Below, piece after piece: positions 23,804 through 30,960 of a stretch of DNA of 37,093 nucleotides; position 1 is the stretch's first letter; each line of letters begins with the position of its first letter. The notes beneath the pieces are model-generated. The model did not search any database. It was not told the origin of the DNA and saw only the letters and a list, made by a program, of their open reading frames with translations. The stretch is from NCBI GenBank assembly GCA_040003255.1, contig JBDUCV010000014.1:1-37093 (forward strand), given 5' to 3'. The position numbers and the translations under genes were made by a program. Origin of the DNA: JBDUCV01 sp040003255. Its GTDB lineage: Bacteria; Actinomycetota; Actinomycetes; Mycobacteriales; Jatrophihabitantaceae.

Positions 23804-25119
23804 CGACCGAGGACCTCGAACTGGATCCTGCGAAGGACCCCGCCGAACGGGCGCGCGGCCTGCGCGGAGCTCTGCGCCACCACGCCGTCGATACCCGCCC
23901 ACTAGCGATTGGGCCGTTTCGTCGGCTGCTGATCGGTCAGGGCACGGCATTCATCGGCGCGATGCTCACCCAGGTCGCGGTTCCGGTCCAGGTGTACTCG
24001 ATCTCCAAGTCTTCGCTGCTGGTCGGCATGGTGGGGCTGGCTGGACTGGTGCCGATCATCATCTTCGGCCTGTACGGGGGTGCGATCGCCGACGCGGTCG
24101 ATCGGCGGGTGCTCTATCTGGTGACCTCGATAGGCGTCTGGGTGATCACCTTGGGCCTGCTCGCCCAGACGGTGCTAAATCTCAACAGCGTCCCGATCAT
24201 CCTGGCCCTGGTGTTCGTCCAGTCGGCCCTGTTCGCCACCGGATCGGCGGCCCGCGGGGCGATCATCCCCCGGATCGTGCCCGCCGAGTTGGTGCCAAGT
24301 GCGAACACGCTCAACTTCACCGTCGCCAACTTCGGTCAAGTTGTAGGACCGCTGATCGCGGGTCTGTTGGTGGGGCTCAACAACGGTTTCGGCTACGCCT
24401 ACGGCATCGACGCGGTGCTGTTCACCGTCGCGCTGTATTCGGTGCTGCGGCTACCTCCGATTCCGCCGGACGGTTCACTCGCCAAGCCCGGGCTGCGATC
24501 GGTCGTCGACGGGCTGGCGTTCATCGTGGCCCGGCCGGTGCTGCTGATGTCCTTCCTGGTCGACATCGTCGCGATGGTGCTGGCAATGCCGAGGGCCCTT
24601 TACCCCGAGGTCGCCGACGAGCGCTTCCACGGCACCGTCGGGCCGCTCTACGCCGCGATCGCGATCGGCTCGGTGCTCGCGGGCCTGTCGAGCGGCTGGA
24701 TCGGGCGGGTGCGACGTCAAGGGATAGCGCTGACGGTCGCGATTGTGCTGTGGGGCGGGTGCGTCGCGGCGTCCGGGCTGGCCGATCAGCTATGGCTCGT
24801 AGTGGTGCTGCTGGCGTTTGCCGGTGCGGCCGATCTGGTCAGCGCGGTATATCGGCAGACGATCCTGCAGACCTACGCGCCGGATGAGATGCGTGGACGC
24901 ATGCAGGGCGTGTTCATCGCGGTTGTGGCGGGTGGCCCGAGGTTGGGCGACCTGCGTGCGGGCGCGACCGCGGCGACGACAACCGCCACGGTGTCCTGGG
25001 TCGGCGGCGGCATCGCCTGCATGGTGGTGGTGGTGGTGGTAGCCGTCGCGCTCGTCCCGTCGTTTCGTCGCTACGACGCGTCCCGGCGTGCCGCCGAGGC
25101 CGGATCCGCCGACCGATAG
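23800..25119 (+). CDS. MFS transporter
   Basis: This 439-residue major facilitator protein has about 12 transmembrane segments. The N-terminal ~35 residues are polar, then FRRLLIGQGTAFIGAMLTQVAVPVQV opens helix 1, and the family loop GAIADAVDRR follows helix 2. It belongs to the MFS_3-like group of exporters; the substrate is unknown. The GTG overlaps the pdxH stop by 4 nt, so the genes are coupled; an ATG 24 nt upstream is an alternative. Near the 3' end a (GTG)5 run codes consecutive valines in the last helix. Confidence 0.88.
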   Translation: MTTEDLELDPAKDPAERARGLRGALRHHAVDTRPLAIGPFRRLLIGQGTAFIGAMLTQVAVPVQVYSISKSSLLVGMVGLAGLVPIIIFGLYGGAIADAVDRRVLYLVTSIGVWVITLGLLAQTVLNLNSVPIILALVFVQSALFATGSAARGAIIPRIVPAELVPSANTLNFTVANFGQVVGPLIAGLLVGLNNGFGYAYGIDAVLFTVALYSVLRLPPIPPDGSLAKPGLRSVVDGLAFIVARPVLLMSFLVDIVAMVLAMPRALYPEVADERFHGTVGPLYAAIAIGSVLAGLSSGWIGRVRRQGIALTVAIVLWGGCVAASGLADQLWLVVVLLAFAGAADLVSAVYRQTILQTYAPDEMRGRMQGVFIAVVAGGPRLGDLRAGATAATTTATVSWVGGGIACMVVVVVVAVALVPSFRRYDASRRAAEAGSADR

Positions 25120-25130
25120 CGTCACCTGCC

Positions 25131-26051
25131 ATGGCGCTGTCCGGGCAGCAGTTCACGATCCGTGCCGGTTACCATCAGGCGACGATCACCGAGGTTGGCG
25201 CGGTGCTGCGTCGCTACACGTTCGGCGGGGCCGACGTGGTCGCGTCCTTCGGCGAGGACGAGGTGCAGCCGAGGAGTGCGGGTGGCGTGCTCGTGCCGTG
25301 GCCGAACCGGTTGCGCGGTGGCCGGTACACCTTCGATGGCCAGCCGCAGCAGGTCGCGATCACCGAACCGGATAAGGGCAATGCCTTGCACGGCCTGGGC
25401 CGGTGGGTCCGGTGGGCGCCGCTACGGGCCGAGCAGGCGCTGGTCAGCCTCGGCGTCGACCTGGTGCCGCAGAAGGGCTGGCCGTTCGAGGTGCGGGTCG
25501 AGGTGACCTACGGCCTGAATCCCGAGTTCGGGCTCACCGTGACCGCCGTCGCCCGCAATACCGGCGCCCGACGGGCGCCGTTCGGCGCGGGATTCCATCC
25601 CTACTTGGCCCTGCACGGGCACCCGCTGGACGAGGTCACGCTGCGGTTGCCGGCCAGCCAGCACCTGGTGATCGATGAGGCCGCGATCCCGGTGGGTGTC
25701 CGGCCGGTCGCCGGGACACCGCACGACTTCCGACGTGGTCGACGCCTGGGCAGGCTCCGACTCGACGACGCATACACCGGACTCGAGCTGGAGGACGGCC
25801 GCGGCGTCGCCGAGTTGCACACCGGGTCCGGCGCGGTGCGCGTCTGGTTCGATTCGACGTTTCGCTACCTGCAGGTCTTCACCGCCGAGCGGCTGATCCA
25901 AGGTTTGCCAGCGATCGCCGTCGAGCCGATGACTTGCCCCGCCGACGCGTTCAACACCGGCACCGGGCTGATCGTCCTCGAACCGGGCGGATCCTGGACC
26001 GGTTCCTGGGGCATCTCCCCCATCGGCGTGGAGGGAGAGGGAATCCGATGA
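25131..26051 (+). CDS. Aldose 1-epimerase family protein
   Basis: This 306-residue protein has the galactose-mutarotase fold. Such enzymes interconvert alpha and beta anomers of hexoses. It contains the conserved VPWPNRLRGGRY, the catalytic-His segment ALHGLGRWVRW, GAGFHPYLALHG with a second His, and the catalytic-Glu region IAVEPMTCPADAFN. It starts at an ATG 11 nt after the MFS gene and overlaps the NIPSNAP gene as ATGA. The sugar is unknown. Adjacency to a transporter may be incidental. Confidence 0.92.
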   Translation: MALSGQQFTIRAGYHQATITEVGAVLRRYTFGGADVVASFGEDEVQPRSAGGVLVPWPNRLRGGRYTFDGQPQQVAITEPDKGNALHGLGRWVRWAPLRAEQALVSLGVDLVPQKGWPFEVRVEVTYGLNPEFGLTVTAVARNTGARRAPFGAGFHPYLALHGHPLDEVTLRLPASQHLVIDEAAIPVGVRPVAGTPHDFRRGRRLGRLRLDDAYTGLELEDGRGVAELHTGSGAVRVWFDSTFRYLQVFTAERLIQGLPAIAVEPMTCPADAFNTGTGLIVLEPGGSWTGSWGISPIGVEGEGIR

Positions 26052-26404
26052 CCGTGGCCGAGGCCGTACTCGAGATCCGGACTTACCGGCTGCTGCCCGG
26101 TGTCGGCGAGGAATTCCACCGGATCTTCCAGACGCTCTGCGGGCCATTACTACGGCACTTTGGCATCGACGTCGTCCGCTTCGGTCCGTCCGAGCAGGAC
26201 GAGGACGGAGCGCGGGACTACCTGCTGATGCGGGCTTTCGACTCCGTTGCCGCACGCGACGAGCAGGAGGCGCGCTTCTACGGCTCGAGCGACTGGCAGA
26301 CCGGGCCGCGGCACGACGTGCTCAGCCGCATCGAGAGCTACCACACCGTCGTCTTAACAGTTGCGGTCGACGCCCTTGACGGGCTGCGCCAGCCGCCGGG
26401 CTGA
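26048..26404 (+). CDS. NIPSNAP family protein
   Basis: This 118-residue protein has the ferredoxin-like alpha-beta barrel of NIPSNAP proteins. EIRTYRLLPGVGEEFHRIF is the family start, and FDSVAARDEQEARFYGSSDW resembles the conserved helix before the Trp. The biochemical role of the family is unclear. The ATG overlaps the epimerase stop by 4 nt, so it should be the last gene of the pdxH-MFS-epimerase operon. It converges on the L,D-transpeptidase gene. Confidence 0.85.
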   Translation: MTVAEAVLEIRTYRLLPGVGEEFHRIFQTLCGPLLRHFGIDVVRFGPSEQDEDGARDYLLMRAFDSVAARDEQEARFYGSSDWQTGPRHDVLSRIESYHTVVLTVAVDALDGLRQPPG

Positions 26405-26407
26405 CCT

Positions 26408-26451
26408 GCTCCCTGATGCCGGAGCATCGTGCGACTAGCCCTGGTGGCTAG
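26408..26451. terminator. Two hairpins between convergent genes
   Basis: GCTCC/GGAGC (26408-26425) and CTAGCC/GGCTAG (26435-26451) form adjacent hairpins between the NIPSNAP and L,D-transpeptidase stops. The second includes the transpeptidase stop codon. There is no T-run; a bidirectional terminator is plausible. Confidence 0.35.
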
Positions 26452-27446
26452 CCGCCGGTCCCGTGATTTTTCAGCTGGCCGCCAGTCAGCCACTGCGACC
26501 ACGAAATATTCCACCAGCCGAAGCCGTCCCAAGAAGGCATCGTCGGCCCGCTCGCCGACGGGTACTGCACCACGTCGCCGACCTTGGCGAAGGTGTAGAA
26601 CCACTGCGCATCGGCGACGGTGAGGTTCGTACAGCCGTGCGAGGTGTTGCGATTGCCGATGTTTCCGGTGTTCCAACTCGCTGCGTGGATGAATTCTCCG
26701 GAATACGTAACCCGGACCGACCACGGCACCATCAGCGAGTAATAGGGCTCACCCGGCGCGCTGACCATGTGCTGTGGATTCTTCTTCTCCGAGACGACCT
26801 TGGTGCCCTTGTAGGTCGGCGTCGTGGCCGCGCCCAGCGACACCGGCATCTGCTTGACGACCTTGCCGTCGGAGGTGACGACCATCTGCTCGCCCTGCAC
26901 GGTGGAGATGTTGGCCGCGCCGGTGTTGATGTCCAGCGTCAGATTGTCGTCGAACGCGAGGCCCGGCCCGGCGTCCACGCCCTTGAGCGGCATCGACACG
27001 TGGATCTTGGCGTGTGGCTTCCAGTAATTCTGCTCGCGGTAGAGGGCTTCCAACTTGTAGTTCGGGTCGTTGGACCGCTGGAAGAACCAGGAGCCGTTGG
27101 ACGGCTGCCCGTCGACGGTCACCTTGACCAGCTTGGTGAACTCCCGAGAGGTACCAGGCGCGACATCGAATTGAGCGATAATGGCCATGCCGATCCCGAA
27201 GGTCTGCCCGTCACCCTGAAACATGGTGATGTGCACCGGTTTGGTAGGCAGCTTCGGCTTGCTGCTCGCCGCGGAGCGCGCCGCGGAGGACGACGCCGCA
27301 GCACTCGAGCTGGCTGACGCGGCAGAGGTCAACTTGGCGGTGCTCCCGCCGCCACCGCATGCCGAAAGCAGCAGGGCGACGCCGAGCAGGAGGACGGCCA
27401 CGGTGGTTAGCCGGCCATTGCGGACACAACGAGAGGTCATCAACAC
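26448..27446 (-). CDS. Lipoprotein L,D-transpeptidase
   Basis: This ~332-residue envelope enzyme makes 3-3 cross-links in peptidoglycan. A signal peptide ends in a lipobox LLSAC (Cys ~30), followed by a Ser/Ala-rich linker (~35-62). An Ig-like domain with TMFQGDGQTFGIGMAI comes next, then the YkuD catalytic domain with FIHAASWNTGNIGNRNTSHGC, whose Cys (~272) is catalytic. The C-terminal WWNISWSQWL tail is typical of LdtMt2-like enzymes. The GTG at 27446 lies 7 nt after a -10-like TAGGCT, suggesting leaderless expression; ATG 27440 is the alternative. Confidence 0.93.
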   Translation of the reverse strand: MLMTSRCVRNGRLTTVAVLLLGVALLLSACGGGGSTAKLTSAASASSSAAASSSAARSAASSKPKLPTKPVHITMFQGDGQTFGIGMAIIAQFDVAPGTSREFTKLVKVTVDGQPSNGSWFFQRSNDPNYKLEALYREQNYWKPHAKIHVSMPLKGVDAGPGLAFDDNLTLDINTGAANISTVQGEQMVVTSDGKVVKQMPVSLGAATTPTYKGTKVVSEKKNPQHMVSAPGEPYYSLMVPWSVRVTYSGEFIHAASWNTGNIGNRNTSHGCTNLTVADAQWFYTFAKVGDVVQYPSASGPTMPSWDGFGWWNISWSQWLTGGQLKNHGTGG

Positions 27447-27453
27447 GCGGCCG

Positions 27454-27459
27454 AGCCTA
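27454..27459 (-). promoter_or_regulatory. Putative -10 element for L,D-transpeptidase
   Basis: On the minus strand TAGGCT fits TAnnnT and ends exactly 7 nt before the GTG at 27446. A weak -35-like TTGTGC lies 19 nt further upstream (27479-27484). No Shine-Dalgarno precedes the start. Confidence 0.4.
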
Positions 27460-27543
27460 TGCGAACCCAGCCGGTGCGGCACAATCCGTTCCCGACGGCG
27501 CCGCATGGCGCGATCTGCGCCCGGCCCGGGCAGGATTCCTGGC

Positions 27544-27807
27544 ATGAGCGACCTGGTGACCGCGCACACTTCTGACCTCGACCGGGAAACCCTCACGAAC
27601 GCGCGGGCCCTGCTTGACCAGGTCTTCGCGGGCGAGATGACCGACCACGACTGGGAGCACTGGGAGGGCCCAACGTCCGCGTTGACCCCGACTGGCGTCG
27701 TGCGCACCGCCGACGAGGACGGCGCCGTCTACGTCCTGCCGGTAACCGTCGCGCTCGATCTGTCCGGTGAGCTCACTTGCGACTGGCGCGAGGGCGACGT
27801 CTGGTAA
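27544..27807 (+). pseudogene. aac(2'): Internally deleted aminoglycoside 2'-N-acetyltransferase relic
   Basis: The 87-residue frame joins both ends of an AAC(2')-I enzyme and lacks the middle. Residues 1-39 (HTSDLDRETLTNARALL to TDHDWEH) align with the N-terminus of M. tuberculosis AAC(2')-Ic. Residues 40-87 (WEGPTSALTPTG, RTADEDGAVYVLP, CDWREGDVW) align with its C-terminus, to the last residue. About 95 residues of the ~181-residue enzyme are missing, including the whole acetyl-CoA-binding GNAT core. The junction has ACTGGGAG directly repeated 9 bp apart (27650 and 27659). The frame is intact and AGGA lies 8 nt before the ATG. It cannot acetylate by the known mechanism; residual function is possible but unproven. 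Confidence 0.85.
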
Positions 27808-27834
27808 CCCCGTTGCCGGGTTGGTGAGGTTGGT

Positions 27835-28164
27835 CTACTCGGGTAGCGGTTTCAACTCACCTTTGCCTGCGCGCAGGGTGATTCGGCCGGTGGTGTCAGC
27901 GATGGATCCCCACGGGACGAGGACGGCGTGGCGGTGCAGGCGTTGGATAACGGCGCGGATGAGCCAGGGGCCTTGCTGGCTGCGGCGGTCATAGCCAAGC
28001 AGCGATCCGGTGTGTCGTCGACTGACGATCAGCTCGGCGACTCGTGGCGCCTGCATAGATCCCCTGAGCGGGCCGTCCTGGACGCAGCGCAGATCAGTCA
28101 CCACCCCGAGGTTCTTGCCGGCGGCGTCGTAGACGTCAAGGCCGATGAGGTCACTTGCTCTCAT
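27835..28164 (-). CDS. PRC-barrel domain protein
   Basis: This 109-residue protein begins MRASDLIGLDVYDAAGKNLGVVTDLRCVQDG, the start of a PRC-barrel: a small beta-barrel that mediates protein and RNA contacts. The second half, PWLIRAVIQRLHRHAVLVPWGSI, continues the barrel. The ATG lies inside the end of the upstream PRC-barrel gene (14-nt overlap). It is the last gene of the five-gene operon with the NRAMP-type transporter. It is probably a cytoplasmic accessory or regulatory subunit; the partner is inferred. Confidence 0.82.
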   Translation of the reverse strand: MRASDLIGLDVYDAAGKNLGVVTDLRCVQDGPLRGSMQAPRVAELIVSRRHTGSLLGYDRRSQQGPWLIRAVIQRLHRHAVLVPWGSIADTTGRITLRAGKGELKPLPE

Positions 28165-28546
28165 GGCGGCTTCCCGGGATCCGGCCGATGATGTGGGTGT
28201 CGACCCAGTCCTCAAGCGGGGTGACGTCGAGTTCGTCGTGACGCCGGGCGACGGTGATCGCGCTGCCGATGTCGCTGACCTGGGCGAAATCGATGCGGCG
28301 CGGATCTTCCTCCTGGCCGTCGGAAATGCGTCGGGCGATGGCAGTCATCCAGTGGCCGAGCCGACCGCCGAGGCGCGGGCCGAGGGCGCGGGGACCGACC
28401 AGTATTGCGGTCACGAACGGGTGGCCGGTTTCGTCGACGTCGAGTTCTAGGTCATCTACCTTGCACACGAATCGGCCCTCGGGGTCGACCACCTGCCGGT
28501 CGAGCAGGTGTAGGTGCAGGTCCAAGGTGCGCCCGCCGGCCATCAC
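28151..28546 (-). CDS. PRC-barrel-like protein in transporter operon
   Basis: This 131-residue protein opens LHLLDRQVVDPEGRFVCKVDDLELDVDE, a PRC-barrel-like beta pattern, and then has a Gly-rich loop and helices (ALGPRLGGRLGHWMTAIARRI). A C-terminal block RIDFAQVSDIGSAITVARRHDEL resembles a second strand set. The start overlaps the stop of the NRAMP gene by 4 nt. Pairs of PRC-barrel genes next to this kind of transporter are familiar in Actinomycetota. The function is unknown; it may regulate the transporter. Confidence 0.75.
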   Translation of the reverse strand: MMAGGRTLDLHLHLLDRQVVDPEGRFVCKVDDLELDVDETGHPFVTAILVGPRALGPRLGGRLGHWMTAIARRISDGQEEDPRRIDFAQVSDIGSAITVARRHDELDVTPLEDWVDTHIIGRIPGSRHESK

Positions 28547-29772
28547 TGCCCCGCCTTCGTCCAGATCATCAGCGGTATCGCCGCCACGGAGGCGATGACG
28601 ATGATGATGAGAAAGATACTTGCGAGCAGGTTGGTGAACCGGCCGTTGGCCTTGTCCCCCATGTAGTCGTGATCGTTGGCGATGACCAGGATCGGGAAGT
28701 AGGTCAGCGGCAGCGCGACGGCCGAGAACACGACCGAGTATTCGGTGACCTTGATCGGGTCGATCGTTGTCAGCACGCCGCCCACGGCCAGGATCAGCGT
28801 GAGTAGGACCACCAGGTGAAAGCGGGCCGCTTCACGCGGTCGCACGAACTTTCCCCATTGCCAGCCAAAGTATTGGGCCACGCTGTAGCCACAGGACAAG
28901 CCGGTTTCCAGCGCCGCGCCGAACGTAGCCGCGACGAATCCGAGGATGGCTACGGCGAGTGCGAGCTTGCCGCTGGCCACGGCGACGGGAAGGCCGACCT
29001 GGCCAAGCGTGCCGACGGTGATGTTGTTCGGCAACAGCACCAGGGCCGCGACCGCGGCAATGGCGAGCGACAGCACGCCGCCGAGCGGGAAGCCGACGAA
29101 GACATTGATCCGTTCGGTGATGATGTCCTTCTTGGTCCACTTCTCCTCCACCCCCCCGGAAGAGAAGAAGAACACCTCATACGGCGTCATGGCCGCGCCG
29201 AACAGCGCGATGGCGTAGTAGAAGTACACCGGTAGGCCCTCGTTGGCGGGCTTGTGCGGCACCGCGACCTGGTGCACCAGGTCGCCCCAATGCGGATGCA
29301 GTTGCCACAAGGCGACGCCGAACACGATCAGCGCAAGGCCCAGTAGGCCGAAGAGGTTCTCCAAGATGGAAAACCTCATCCGCCAGATGATCAACCAAAC
29401 CGCGAGCCCCAGCATCGGCACCCACAGCAGGTAGTTCACGCTGGTTGCCAATTCGAGCGACAACGCGATGCCGCCGATCTCGGCGGTGAAGGTCAAGGCG
29501 GTAACGAGAAACGAGGCGATCAGATTCGCCAGGCCGGCGCGCGGACCGAGGCGTTCGCGAACCAAGTCGAACGTGCCGCGACCAGTCACCGCCGCTACCC
29601 GTCCGGACATCTCGGCATACAGGCAGATCCCGACCAGTCCCGTCAGCGTGGCCCAGGCCAGCGAGAGCCCGAATCGGGACCCGACCAGGGCATTGGTGAC
29701 CAGGTCGCCGATGTCGACGAATCCGCCGATCGCGGTCAGGATGCCCAGCGCGACACCTAGCAGCCGCTTCAT
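28543..29772 (-). CDS. NRAMP-related metal transporter with non-canonical metal site
   Basis: This 409-residue protein has about 11 transmembrane helices of the NRAMP (COG1914) family, proton-linked divalent metal importers. Canonical NRAMPs have DPGN in helix 1 and MPH in helix 6. Here helix 1 reads DIGD (20-23) and helix 6 reads AMTPYEV, with Thr196-Pro-Tyr-Glu199 aligned to MPHN. The metal-ligating Met is thus replaced and a new acidic residue is present. That points away from classical Mn/Fe selectivity, perhaps to Mg or another ion. Its ATG and TGA overlap both neighbours (ATGA on each side). Confidence 0.88.
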   Translation of the reverse strand: MKRLLGVALGILTAIGGFVDIGDLVTNALVGSRFGLSLAWATLTGLVGICLYAEMSGRVAAVTGRGTFDLVRERLGPRAGLANLIASFLVTALTFTAEIGGIALSLELATSVNYLLWVPMLGLAVWLIIWRMRFSILENLFGLLGLALIVFGVALWQLHPHWGDLVHQVAVPHKPANEGLPVYFYYAIALFGAAMTPYEVFFFSSGGVEEKWTKKDIITERINVFVGFPLGGVLSLAIAAVAALVLLPNNITVGTLGQVGLPVAVASGKLALAVAILGFVAATFGAALETGLSCGYSVAQYFGWQWGKFVRPREAARFHLVVLLTLILAVGGVLTTIDPIKVTEYSVVFSAVALPLTYFPILVIANDHDYMGDKANGRFTNLLASIFLIIIVIASVAAIPLMIWTKAGQ

Positions 29773-30224
29773 CCGCCGTGCTCCTGCGCGAACTTGTCCA
29801 ACCCGTCGGCTGTGGCGGTGAGCTTCTGGGCCTCAGCAGCCAGTTGCTGAGTGTCCTGCCGTCGGGCAAGTATGCGCAGCTGGGCCATTCCATCGGCACC
29901 ATCAGCCAACAGTTTGTCCAGGCTGTCGCGCAGCTTGTCGGCCGCCTCTGTGTCCGGAGGCTGGATCGAGTCGAACGTCGCCTGAATCGAGGAGAACGCG
30001 TCCTCCGACTCGCTCAGCACGGTCTGCAGGTAGGCCTGCGTGAGCTTGCCGTGCAAGCTCGTCTGCACGCTCAACAGCGAGGTCTGCAACTCCGAAAGGC
30101 TGTCCTGCGCGGTCCGCAGCGCCTTGCCCTCGTAGGTTGACGTCGTTCGCGCCGGACCGACGCATCCGCTGAGCGCGAGCATGATGGCGATCGCAGCAGC
30201 CGCGGTAGACAGCCCTCGCCTCAC
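29769..30224 (-). CDS. Helical lipoprotein in transporter operon
   Basis: The 151-residue protein starts at a GTG overlapping the stop of the upstream microprotein (GTGA). The signal AAAAIAIMLALSGC has a lipobox ending at Cys ~21, so it is probably anchored outside the cell. The mature part is all-helical, with heptad-like Leu/Gln patterns (ALRTAQDSLSELQTSLLSV, ADKLRDSLDKLL, LAAEAQKLTATADGLDKF). No family is recognised. Its stop overlaps the NRAMP start, so it is made together with the transporter and may be an extracytoplasmic accessory subunit. Confidence 0.72.
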   Translation of the reverse strand: MRRGLSTAAAAIAIMLALSGCVGPARTTSTYEGKALRTAQDSLSELQTSLLSVQTSLHGKLTQAYLQTVLSESEDAFSSIQATFDSIQPPDTEAADKLRDSLDKLLADGADGMAQLRILARRQDTQQLAAEAQKLTATADGLDKFAQEHGG

Positions 30225-30322
30225 CGGTGACCACCGCCCCCACGCAGGACCACCACGGCGAGAGCGACCAGCAGCGCGGCGAACATCAGCCACGCCGCCA
30301 GCACCACCAGCCCGTCAGTCAC
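30221..30322 (-). CDS. Candidate 33-residue single-TM microprotein
   Basis: A 33-codon frame begins with GTG, reads VTDGLVVLAAWLMFAALLV and ends VVVLRGGGGHR: one transmembrane helix with a basic Gly-rich tail. Its TGA overlaps the GTG of the lipoprotein gene, the same coupling as at the later junctions of the operon. No strong Shine-Dalgarno is seen. It would be the first gene of a five-gene overlapping operon. Its shortness makes the call uncertain. Confidence 0.4.
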   Translation of the reverse strand: MTDGLVVLAAWLMFAALLVALAVVVLRGGGGHR

Positions 30323-30466
30323 CAGCAGAACTCTGCTCGACTTGCTCCCTGGCAAACAAGTACATGGTCGACGGCGTGTCGCGGAAGCCGAAGCCTTCGC
30401 ACGTACTGTGAGCGAATCGCAGACGACGGCGCATTTGACGACGTACTCGCGGCGAACACGGACTAC

Positions 30467-30916
30467 GTGTCCCGCTTCCAGCTCGCGGGCCTGCCGCCGC
30501 GCGCGGCGAAAGGTCTCGCCGTACTCACCTGCATGGACTCGCGCATCGAGCCACTGGCGATGCTCGGTCTCGCCCCCGGGGACGCCAAGATTCTGCGCAA
30601 CGCCGGCGCCCGAGTGACCGACGACGTGTTGCGCACACTCGTGCTCGCGCGGTACCTGCTCGGTGTCGACCGGGTCATGGTCGTCGCGCATACCCGCTGT
30701 CGGATGGCCGACGGCAGCGAGCAGGACGTGCACGCCGCGGTGCATGCCGCCGGTGGCCCGGACACCCGGAGCATCTCCTTCCTGGTGGCGACCGACCAAG
30801 TCGCGGCGCTGCGCACCGACATCCAGCGGGCTCGGTCGTGGCCCTACCTCGACGGCATCGCAATCGGCGGGTTCCTGTACGACGTCGACACGGGCCGCAT
30901 CTCGCCGGTCTGCTGA
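30467..30916 (+). CDS. Beta-carbonic anhydrase, 5' end probably frameshifted
   Basis: The protein is a cytoplasmic beta-type carbonic anhydrase, interconverting CO2 and bicarbonate. Zinc ligands are present: Cys and Asp/Arg in TCMDSRIEP and His/Cys in HTRC. RNAGARVTDDVLRTLVLARYLLG is the family core. Homology extends upstream in this frame (AFDDVLAANTDY), but no start codon lies there. A plausible start, GTGAGCGAA at 30408, is in another frame and would join if the GC dinucleotide near 30430 were present once less. The GTG at 30467 is the first usable in-frame start and gives 149 residues. Sequencing error, pseudogene or short start are all possible. Confidence 0.75.
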   Translation: MSRFQLAGLPPRAAKGLAVLTCMDSRIEPLAMLGLAPGDAKILRNAGARVTDDVLRTLVLARYLLGVDRVMVVAHTRCRMADGSEQDVHAAVHAAGGPDTRSISFLVATDQVAALRTDIQRARSWPYLDGIAIGGFLYDVDTGRISPVC

Positions 30917-30960
30917 GCCAACCCGGTGGCGCGGCCCCGGCCTACCCATCAACGTGACAC

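Noticed and set aside
23763..24887. 374-codon frame overlapping pdxH end and the MFS gene
   Set aside because: The Arg/Gly-rich product has no hydrophobic segments, while the alternative frame encodes a clear 12-TM transporter.
25021..25044. GTG trinucleotide run as a possible variable repeat
   Set aside because: It encodes valines in a transmembrane helix. It is short, and a length change would stay in frame with little effect.
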